Positions 54,701 to 64,000 of a DNA stretch of 64,000 nucleotides are shown here, piece after piece. How positions within the stretch are numbered: position 1 is the first letter of the stretch; each line of letters opens with the position of its first letter. Source of the DNA: Dipteris shenzhenensis (taxonomy: Eukaryota; Polypodiophyta; Polypodiopsida; Gleicheniales); the NCBI GenBank assembly GCA_047967505.1, contig CM106539.1; one strand, 5' to 3'. The position numbers and the translations under genes were made by a program. The notes under the pieces are model-generated. The model was not told the DNA's origin and made no database searches. It was given only the letters and a program-made list of their open reading frames with translations.

Positions 54701-56362
54701 ACATGGAGTTTATATTTATAAGTGGATCTTGTGAAATACAAGTTTACATGGATTTCATATTTATAAGTGGAGCTTGTGAAATACAATTTTACAAAAATAT
54801 ATTGAGATTAAAAAAATAATCATATTTGCATATATATCACTGGTTTTTTTAAAGGGGAAAAGAAAATAGTATCACTAATGATTGAGATGTATAAAACAAT
54901 TCAATTCACACATTTATAGTCCATGAATTATCTTGACTTTGGAAGGTATTAGATTTGGTACCACTAATTTGGACACCTTACTTAAATATGTGTAGTGTGT
55001 GCAAGTTGCATTAGAATTCATTACAAATAAAAAGGAACAAAATATTTTCTTGGTAGCCTCTATAATCTTAATCGCATTCATTTGCTTGCAGTTATGGTAT
55101 GCCCTTATAATAATATGCTAGAAAGGAATAGTTGACCATTTCCATAACCACAATAAACACTTTCTCCCTAAGCCTCGTCCTCTCATAACTCAATTATGGT
55201 CTAGCTTACCTTAGAATGCTAGGTATAGGATCCATGGACTATAATATTGTTGAATGAAGAGTTATGCATCCCTCACAAGCCTTTTATAAGCAACAAATAG
55301 AAAACATTACTACCAGTAAGAGTCATACTATGTGACCATGCCAAAACTAGAGTATACATTGTCGAACAACAGGAAAAAGAAATTGAGGATGTGAGTCTTG
55401 CGAATGTCATCCAAGTGATCACTAATAATGAGGAGAACAGTCAAAAAGCTGTGAAAATATTCAATTAAAAATATCAAAGAATTTGAGCTTCACCATGCTC
55501 TTTCCATTGACTTGATTTGGTCCTTGAAGATTGGTGTAAAACACCAGAGACCTACAAAATAGCTATGAATGAGGGTCAAAAAGTGTTGTTATGGTTTCTT
55601 AATCATGAAAGATTATTGCACATCTTCATGAGGGCATGATTTCTAGTGCATGCATGTTGGCCTACATGTGGGCAAGGCCCTAGGAAAACAAGGAGCATGG
55701 TCAAGGGTTGCTTGATGTGCTAGAACTCCTAGAAATCGTGCCTTGGGGGTGAATTTTGTAGTTTGGACCAAGAACCTTAGGATCCAAAGTTGGTGATTGG
55801 TTGGGTCTTAAAAAGGTTCCACTAGAGGGGACAAGGAGAAAATTCATTGGTTAGGACACTAGAGGGGGCAAGGGGCAAATGAAGGGAGGAATTCCATGTG
55901 GCATTTTCCCATTCTTAGATGCATTTAGCAAGGTTCGTGGTGGAGGAAAGGGCTAGAAATTCACGTATTTCATGTATGGGAGCTGACAGAGAGACTTTGG
56001 ACACATGAACCGGCTGATTTTTTACACTTTTTGACACTTGGATCTACCTTGAGGACTATGCACAATAGTTTTGGTTGTTGTGTGACTATTTGGGAGTCCG
56101 TATGGGAGGTTGGGCATCCATTTACAACTCTGTGGGTTGTTGGTATAGAGAATAGCCAGTGCATGAATTCTTTGAGGGCTGGATGCTTCAATGCTTGAGG
56201 GCCTGGCTGCTCATAGGTCCAAGTACATAGGCCATGAATCGTTTCCTGAAGGGGTTGTTCTCGTTATATTGTCTCTTTCTTTCCCTTTTCCCTCAGCCAT
56301 TGCTGTTGTATGCATATGCTAAGCTGATTTACAAGCAGGGCAATGCATAATTGTGGGCTGAA
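54701..56362. other. Anonymous sequence
   Basis: tggatctcatatttataagtgg is duplicated near 54705-54780. Short coding-like pieces at 55330-55600 are isolated and not recognised. 55650-56360 shows nothing supported. Confidence 0.4.
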
Positions 56363-58762
56363 TTGCTTGTAAGAAAACAATACAACGTCTATGCTCAACA
56401 GATAACAGGATCTCGTACGCAAGAGAGAAAACAGATAGTATGGAGAATCAAAAATTTGATTACTGTAGAACTGATACAATAGATGGCGCTGCCTCCCAAT
56501 CGTGCGCTCCTGTATGAGGAGCTTTGATGGCGTGCTGGAAACAGTAGAGGATGGAGGCTGGATGCTAAGGAATCAGGGTTGCTATAGCCAGTGATGAAAT
56601 GGGCTTCACAGGCTTGCTCTTATATAGCCACCAATCATAGTCGGTTAGGCTCAATTGGGTGACCGACTAGTCCGCCCAAAGCGATCGACTGGGGGTCGGT
56701 CCCGAAATAGGCCACCGACCATACAATAGAACCAGTGCGCAAAACAAAGCAACTGACTTTCGTCGTTCGACCCACAGCCATCCGGGATCATCTGGGACTT
56801 CAAACGGGCCCCGCAACCCGAGAGTGGGCTGCCCCATGAAATGCTCCGTCTACCTTCAATGTGGTCAGTCATGGGATGCCTTCCCGCACTTGCATGTAGC
56901 CTAGTTGCCAGTGTGCCAACTCCATCCAGCCATCAGACCACACATGGCCCCCATCTGGTGTCCAAACCAAGACCTATCGGATAACCGAGCTACTCAAATG
57001 CCTTCTCCTCATATGGGGTGTTGAGAGTTGTGGTGCCATGAGCACATGTAGAGCAAAGGTATGAGCAAAGGGTAAGCTGCCACATGGCATGGAGGAGATA
57101 TCCCACATGTGAGCAAGCAAATGGATGTAAGCACCCTCACCTATAAAAGGGAGGTTCATTTGAAGTAAATAAAATCAAGCACTTTGCACTATCTCAAGAT
57201 TCTCTTTATGAGTACAAGCTAATCTATCTTGGAACCTAATTGACTTGAGATACATGTCATGAGCACTCTCTTCATCATGTTTCCACATAGATTCCATCCA
57301 CCTTAGAGCGCTCCATAGATCCTGAGGCACACATGTTTTGTCATGGTATCAGAGCTTAGGTCAAGTCTCCTAGATTAGTTGTAGGCTTGCCTTAGGAGCA
57401 CATGTTTTCTCCTAGGTTAGTTTTAGTTTTTTGATTGAGAGAACTCCGTCTCACATTGCTTTGAGATATTTCCGTCATTCTTGAAGAGAGAGAGAGAGAG
57501 AGAGTTCCTTTTAGAGATCTATTTTGTGAGATCGATCAATGGGGAGTTGTTCTTCTTCTTGTTCTTAGAGAGAGATTGTGAGAAAGAGAGTCTCTCATTG
57601 TTCAGTTTGTTGAGAGCTGTGAGAAAAGTTTCCTATCTATTGTTATTCCAGTGCTCCAAATCGACTAGTCGACCAACTGAGGCTTCTAGCCTTGAAGCCG
57701 CCAAGCGCTATCTCTGCAAGCTTATCAACTAGCCCAGCAGCTATCTCAACAAGCCAGCCTCTAAAGCACATAGGTTGCCACAGAGCCTTCCAACTCTGAC
57801 TCCTAGGCTTCAGCCATCGCCAGCCACAAAGACTGCCTCTCCAACGGCGGGCGATTCAGCTCCAGCGACTCCATCTGCAATTGCAACTAGCCAAAATAGC
57901 TCTTCCACCCTCGTGAAGGACTCGTATGCATGCGCGTTGGATCTTCGATTGCCACGACCATCTGTAGTAACCATTTGCTCAAGGGTGACCTCAAGGTAGC
58001 TTCCACAACGGTGTGACGACAGCTCCACCTACAACGCAATATAGCCCAAGCCACTCTGTCTACAGCCATGCTCGATTGCCATATCTGGCTCCCAACGTGC
58101 GCTGCCCCACAGCTCCATATCTGCAGCCTAGCGACTTTCTCAGCCTAAGCACCCACGAACGGGACTAGTAGCTCCAAAAGCAAAAGAACCGATGTGAGCA
58201 GCGGCTCCTCCTACAGCACCGACAGCAGTGAGACAATGAGCATAGCGATCATCTTAGGCTCCCTACGACCTCCACGACACACCCAGCAGACTTGAGTCCA
58301 TCTCAAACAATCTCACAACAGCGCACGCGACCCTGCAGCATAGCCCAAAACTCCCTCGACTCGGCTGGACTCATCGAGCAACGACCAACGTTAACGGGTC
58401 TCCAAACACCTTCAACTCTAACCTCTGCACCTTCAAACTCCGACCCCAAGGAAATCGCGACGGACTCCATCGGCGTTTGCGTCGTCGGCACAGAGAAGCT
58501 TCAAAGCTTCTTCTATGTTTTTCTCTCTAAGGTGAGACCTTAGGACATGTGGCAACTGTTGCCAGAAACACGTGGCAAGATAGAACATCACCTGAGTAAG
58601 GTTAATTAACCTTGGGTTGGGAGTGGTTAATTCTTTGCCACGTGGTAGAGAGATTGGTCAACTAACTGTGGTACAGTTAAACCGTGATTAAAGGTTGAAG
58701 GTTAGTTAAAGTGCCACCTAAGCACCCAGCACCCTTGCTAAGCACAGTCTTGCAAGCTGCAT

Positions 58763-59188
58763 GTGAACAGTCCCTGTGCCACATCATCAAGACCCCCTCT
58801 TCTTCACAAAAATTCAACAAGCCGTAACTTGAAATCCAAGAAGAATTTGCACACGCTCCAAAAAGGAAAAGTGATCGTCTTTTTGAGCTCTACGCGCTTG
58901 TCATGTCAAAATCATTGTATGCAATTAGACACTGCCAATATTGAAAGAAATCTATTGGTAAGACCTTTGCAACAAATGGAAAAGCAAAGCATGAATGCAA
59001 ACATCGATGTAAAAAGCAAGCCAAAAGCACACGTGCATGAGATGACCATAGCAGAAAGCATGGCATCCACACATAAAGCATCTAGGCACATGGAAGAACA
59101 AAGCATCATGCATGAAGTTACACAAGGAAGAAGATTGCAAATTGAAGAACCAACAAGTCAACTACGTGGAGTCATCATCAAGCCATGA
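58763..59188 (+). CDS. Short ORF of copy C, counterpart of the copy A ORF
   Basis: A 141-codon open frame with LQKGKVIVFLSSTRLS, MQLDTANIERNLLVRPLQQM and MASTHKASRHMEEQS. It shares its frame with the ORFs of A and B. It has an extra NIDVKSKPK-region segment relative to A that keeps the frame. The function is unknown. Confidence 0.4.
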   Translation: MNSPCATSSRPPLLHKNSTSRNLKSKKNLHTLQKGKVIVFLSSTRLSCQNHCMQLDTANIERNLLVRPLQQMEKQSMNANIDVKSKPKAHVHEMTIAESMASTHKASRHMEEQSIMHEVTQGRRLQIEEPTSQLRGVIIKP

Positions 59189-59430
59189 GCCAAAAGGTGA
59201 CATCAATGGAATGTATTGAAAAACCAAAACCTTGCCAACCTTGCCTATGTTTTGTAATCAAACCTGACCACCTGAGAGTAGCTATGAAAGCACCCAAGGG
59301 AGGTATTGACATGTAAAAACCACACTTGACCACCTTAAGTAGCAATGTATGCACTAAGGGGAGGTGATGGATTTGTAACTCACATCTGACCACCTTGCAG
59401 TAGCCAAAGGATTATGGCACCAAGGGGAGG

Positions 59431-59715
59431 TGTTGAGAGTTGTGGTGCCATGAGCACATGTAGAGCAAAGGTATGAGCAAAGGGTAAGCTGCCACATGGC
59501 ATGGAGGAGATATCCCACATGTGAGCAAGCAAATGGATGTAAGCACCCTCACCTATAAAAGGGAGGTTCATTTGAAGTAAATAAAATCAAGCACTTTGCA
59601 CTATCTCAAGATTCTCTTTATGAGTCCAAGCTAATCTATCTTGGAACCTAATTGACTTGAGATACATGTCATGAGCACTCTCTTCATCATGTTTCCACAT
59701 AGATTCCATCCACCT
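59431..59715 (+). repeat. 3' LTR of copy C, truncated
   Basis: It begins TGTTGAGAG after ccaaggggagg and ends at ccatccacct, where the solo LTR sequence atagttacacg resumes. The last 40 bp and its target copy are deleted. Confidence 0.9.
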
Positions 59716-59755
59716 ATAGTTACACGAGAGTGGAGCATTGATATCTAACATTGCT

Positions 59756-62195
59756 CAAGCTCGTGTAAGAGCTCGTTTGAATGTTCCTTGATTGACCAAC
59801 ATAAGATGGTTGTCTTCTCTTTATTTGTGAGCTATTTTTTGGAAAGGATTGGTGGGCACGGTGATTCACAATGAATGCTTGCAGAGGTTGTTCGTGCTTT
59901 TGATCATCACCTGGGGCAGCTCAATTATGCTTTCACCCATTGTTTGGGTATCCCAGTGGATCAGTGGACACTAGTGATTGTATGGGGAGCGTATGTCCTT
60001 GTTTGGGCTATAAGTAATAGATCCCATGTTAAATGCAGGTGTTTGCATTGAGTATGGATGCCTATGGTCACATGGGTGTGAGAGTAGAGCCCACCAGCAG
60101 GGCTAATTTTTGAAATTTTGATGTTTACCGAGAGTGGAAGATGCATTGAATGCAAGCGGGATTGAATTCATTGTGTATCTTATTGGTTGCCTTTGGCTCG
60201 TAACATGTTCTGTGTGGGAATATGTTTTTGGTTTCTCCAGGATATGGGTTACATGCATGCAATGGTTGCTAGGCAGACGGTACATCTTTGGTATAGCCTC
60301 ATTGTTGCTGACTAGGTAGGGGTCCATTTTTGGAATGGGAAGTATCCCTGGAACCCCAAGAGCGATGGTACATGTGTGACTGCCATAGTGTTTGTTGTGT
60401 TGTGATGCTAGTTCTCCTATGGGAATCAAGTTGATGTATTAGGATATGTACAACCCATAGGGTGAGAGACCATTGGACATGGCACAGTCCTGGACCGTGG
60501 AGAAAGCTCATGTATGCTTTCTTTTTTAGCTTTGAGCAGATGGATAACTAGCTGGGCACTAGTGACAGCTGTGGGGAACTAAGTGGCTGAGTGGGATGCT
60601 TGTAACAGTTCCGAGCTGTGTGCAAGCTTCCTGGTCTAGGGATGGTGGAAGACCTACTGCCAAGAGTGGTAAGAGCAGCCGACGAATAGTAAAGGCTTTG
60701 CAGGGTATGTGGATGCCCACTGGGATGTGGAATGCCCTAGTTGTAAGGAGGGATGCATCCTTTATGTAACTTGGAATTCTGGTTCTCTCATTTAATTAAA
60801 GAAACACTGAAAGGGGCGCCAAGGTTTGGGGCGAATCTGTGTCTTTGTTTTGAGCAGGGGTACTCTAGCTCCCAATCTGCTGGTAATACTTTTGCTGAAT
60901 TGTTATTGTAAAGAAACCATCAACCTGCAAGAAATCCATTAGAGTTTCTTAAGCTTGGCGAAATAGGTTTCAAGACAAACTATATAATGTTAGAGCACTT
61001 ACTCAAGCTATAAGGAATTATATCTAACACTTTGTTCATTGTAAAAGCAATAGAGTGGATAAATGATCCATACTCAAGTTAAGGATAGTCAAACCAACAC
61101 AAAAAGGGTAGGAGAACATCACAAGGCAAGGGGTGGACTTCATCTCCACACTGACGTGGTTGAAACTCTGCCCCGCTTGGTCTCTATTCCTGCTATAGAA
61201 TCTTGCAATGAAGAGCTTCCTAAAGAAGTGAGACTTGGAAGAGAAGTAGCTACATAAGAATCCCTTTTGGGAAATGGACATCGTCAATCAATCACTTTCA
61301 ACAACAACGATGCCTAAGCATATCAATGATGCTACACATAACTTCGTTGAGTTGGACCTATTGTTCTCTTGGAACAGGGGGGCTGAGATTGCAAGAGATT
61401 AAATGCAGGGAGAGGGATGTATTTTGGCAAGACTTTCAAAATATGGGATTCTAGATTTTTGTGAATTTCCCCCAAATTTCCTAAGTGAAGAGTATGGAGA
61501 CTCGACAATCCTACTCAAGTAATTAGGGAAATCTTTTAGGATAGTCTAAGGCATGTTCTAACAGTTGAGGTTTCCTTCTCATGTTTCATCTTTGATATTA
61601 TTTGCATCTATATACCATATTTGCTAAGGACCCTCCCCTAAAAGATACCGTTCTTGATAGTGAGTTCTATGTCTTGGATCAACATAGCCTTACAAATGTT
61701 GTTCCCACCATCTTCTCCTATCCAATTCTCAAATTTTTTAATATTTGTCAATGGGCAGCCATTCTAGAGTCACTATTTTTTGCTTCTTATCTTCTAAATA
61801 AACACTTTGATGTAGACATCTTTTGACTAAAGTTCTATTCCTAGGGGAACCCTTGAAGCTAGAAGGATGTGGACAGATTAACAAAGATGCATATAGAAGG
61901 GTAGGATTGGTGTTGTGCACACTAACTAGAGATGCATCATTTGATAAAACAATGTTGGCTTTCTCATCACCAACATTCTAACTTGTCAAATGTAAATGAC
62001 ACATACCTTAGGACATATACATGTAAATATTTCAAGTAGAGGTTATTCATCATGTTCCCCAGTTCTAACATTTTAGGAGGCCAAATAATGAAATTATTAT
62101 ACACAATTTAGAACACCACCATAAACTTTAACCTTTTGACAGTAATACCTAACTTCAAGAGAATATCTAGATGTAGTGGAAGCAAATATGCTACA
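59756..62195. other. Anonymous sequence
   Basis: The first 55 bp is the shared flank discussed at 22587-22980. The rest has isolated open frames of 60-110 codons (for example 60103-60429 minus, 61602-61826 plus) with no recognisable motif. No splice structure is supported. Confidence 0.4.
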
Positions 62196-62580
62196 AATAT
62201 TGTTCCAAAATGTGGCATGCATATAAAAACATCCAATTAGAAAACTAAAATTTCAGCAAAATAAAATCTAACATTTATTATACAAGTTAGATCAACAATT
62301 CTAAAAGACACCCTAGCAACAATAGAAAATAGCAAGCCATTAGTCATGGGGGACTTCAACATTAATAAACAAGGCAACACATACATCCGACATCCTCACA
62401 GACACTCTTTGACAAAAATCATGCATTCAAATGATCAACAAATCCAACAACAATTTACCAATCGACATTAGATTGCCTCTAGACAAATCTCAACATCCAA
62501 AAAATTATAGGAGGAATAATTGATTGCGACTAGTCTGACCACGAAGAGCTACCTCAATTCCCCATCCTTATCTACAATTC
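62196..62580 (+). pseudogene. LINE endonuclease relic
   Basis: TLATIENSKPLVMGDFNINK at about 62310-62370 contains the MGDFN block of APE-type LINE endonucleases. About 100 bp later another frame reads STLDCL.TNLNI and IIDCD.SDHEEL, matching the T-x-D-hydrophobic and SDH blocks. The reverse transcriptase does not follow. It looks unlike the L1-type LINE at 50-52 kb. Confidence 0.55.
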
Positions 62581-64000
62581 TTGACAGACCTAGTGAAAAT
62601 TTTCACTGCAAGTACTTGTTGTGGACTCTTTAAAGTTATCGATCGCGACCCTTGTTGGTGTTGCATGTTGTTCTTGTGGTAGCAAGGTCGCATCTAGATA
62701 CACTAGCTTGTTTAACTTCAGTAGGTTCTTGTGATACTAACCCCTTTTTAGGGATAGGTTCTTGTGTTACTCTACTGAGTGGAAAATGGGTGAGATGTCA
62801 ATTTGTCACCGCTTGCTTGAAGTTCCACGTATAGCCTTCTGGTTCAAGTTGGGACAAGTAGAGTTTCATGGGGGGTATGATGGTAAAGATGGGACCACCG
62901 TTGTGGTAGGTTCTCGTGATACTACCTCCTTTTGGGAAGTAGATTCTTGTGGGGCTACTGTAGGTGCCAAATGGAGCCAAGTGGTTGCTGGCTCTTCAGA
63001 CTTGTTCTGCCATGCCTGTTGTTGTTATGACACTTAAAAATTTTTGATTTGCTGGCATTATAGCATAAAAGATATTTTTTATAAATTCTTAGTCACATCG
63101 GCATGCTCAAAAGGTTGTAAAGCTACCACAAACCTTCAAAATTATGCTATTGTAAGGTAATAGAGAAATAGGTGAAGCACATGAAGCCAAAGCAAAATAC
63201 ATGAACTAAAAGCTCATTTGCTATTTATGCAAATGATAGCTTGAAATATTATGGAGCTGCAATGATGTTCTACAATGAAAAAGATGTTGTAACTGCTTTA
63301 TATTAAAACTTAAAAGGAATACATGCTGCAATGTAGTTGAAATCTCATAAGCACTACCCTTTACACTTATAAATGTTAGCATGATAACCTAAAAAACCTT
63401 GATCTTCCCCAAATAGCATTATTAAAGGTTTTATTAAGAGATTAAGTGCGATCGTAACCTACAATAGCTTAAATAGGCTCCTGCAAAAGTGCAAAGCTCA
63501 CAAGAAGGAGAAAATATAGTTTGAAATCACATAAACACTATTGTTTGCACTTGTAAATGCCAGCATGACAACGTTTAGTATAGGATTAAGAACAATCATA
63601 AGCAATACATCTCACATAGGCTCCTACAAAAGCACCTAACCCACAAGCAAAGACATTTAAACCAAAACATATGAAACCCTTCACGTCAAATATGGAGAAG
63701 GGCTCTCAACAAAATTAGTAGTAAATACTAGCAAAATTGTGTCACTATGTAGGGGTTTTTTAAGTTGAACTAAAAACCCAAAGTACAAAACTCATATAGA
63801 CATACACGGATTAAAGAAAAATGCATCACTCAACAACATAGATAATGTATCCACAACTTGGTCCTTTCAACAAACTTCACAGCATTTACCAACCAAACCC
63901 TATTCGAATATGCATATTTCAAGGATTTTCAAACTTAAGCTACAAGAAATGCAAGAAAAAATTAAACAAGAACTTTGAACTAAAAGAAAAAGGAGAAGGC
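62581..64000. other. Anonymous sequence with an imperfect duplication
   Basis: 62640-63030 has repeated ggttcttgtg(a/t)ta phrases. 63335-63500 and 63520-63650 are diverged copies of one unit (gaaatc.cataa.cacta, tagcatga.aac, ataggctcct.caaaag.gc). No gene is supported to the end of the window. Confidence 0.45.

Larger units (their letters stand above)
57019..59715 (+). mobile_element. Non-autonomous copia-like LTR element, copy C, 3' LTR truncated
   Basis: The 5' LTR is 57019-57343 (325 bp, same family as copy A), followed by TGGTATCAGAGC. The 3' LTR starts at 59431 after the polypurine tract and matches the 5' LTR with one difference by eye, but stops at 59715, about 40 bp short. The interior (57344-59430) resembles A and B. 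No gag-pol is present. The near identity of the LTRs makes this the youngest insertion of the three. Confidence 0.9.
56368..59750 (-). mobile_element. Solo LTR of the 712-bp copia family, split by copy C
   Basis: 56368-57018 matches the 3' LTR at 18631 from its TGTAAG end through ctcctcatatggg, and 59716-59750 matches its outer end (atagttacacg...gatatctaaca). The two parts are flanked by TTGCT at 56363-56367 and 59751-59755, a 5-bp target duplication. With only one LTR between the duplications, this is a solo LTR left by LTR-LTR recombination, later hit by copy C. About 30 bp of the LTR is missing at the right junction. Confidence 0.85.

Overview
This window is intergenic and intronic DNA from a large-genome seed plant. 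The evidence is CACTA transposon ends, Ty1-copia and Ty3-gypsy elements (several primed by a TGGTATCA primer-binding site, as plant copia elements are), plant-type LINEs, long GA/CT tracts, and one plant-style gene with GT-AG introns. Nearly every reading frame is broken by stops and frameshifts, so the sequence is mostly a graveyard of transposons of different ages. I cannot name the species or clade from sequence alone.

Layout. 1-1.05 kb: putative end of a CACTA element with an acidic exon and a CpG-rich subterminal repeat. 1.05-6.55 kb: low-complexity and anonymous DNA, including a long polypyrimidine tract and a gag-like relic. 6.56-9.23 kb: a complete, young, apparently non-autonomous LTR element (copy A). 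9.23-12 kb: GC-rich hairpins, G-rich minisatellite, AT-rich DNA. 12-17 kb: two stretches of unrecognised decayed coding sequence flanking a CACTA end (13.25-14.14 kb) and a Ty1-copia fragment (14.14-15.17 kb). 17-28.5 kb: a decayed Ty3-gypsy element of Tat/Athila type, interrupted by a minus-strand copia element with 712-bp LTRs (18.63-22.8 kb) and by a second non-autonomous element (copy B, 25.49-28.21 kb). 28.5-40 kb: small repeats, a 582-bp tandem duplication, an unrecognised decayed gene, a probable copia LTR and primer site, long microsatellites and a decayed LINE.

The only convincing cellular gene is on the minus strand at 40.04-49.75 kb. It encodes a SETD9-like SET-domain protein. Its last exon is at 40,042-41,115, and three short 5' exons at 49,099-49,746 join it in phase across an intron of about 8 kb. 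That intron is filled by a copia-like LTR, a Ty3 chromovirus-type element and older Ty3 fragments. One frame break in the last exon leaves it open whether the locus is functional.

49.8-64 kb: palindromes and a tandem repeat upstream of that gene, a minus-strand LINE with a poly(A) tail (50.25-52.65 kb), anonymous repeats, a solo LTR of the 712-bp copia family with intact target duplication (56.37-59.75 kb) into which a third non-autonomous element (copy C) has jumped, and a relic LINE endonuclease near 62.4 kb.

Relative ages can be read from the nesting. The Ty3 element at 17-28 kb is older than the copia element and copy B inside it. The solo LTR at 56.4 kb is older than copy C. The LTR pairs of A and C differ at only about three and one positions respectively, while those of B differ at about sixteen (counted by eye).
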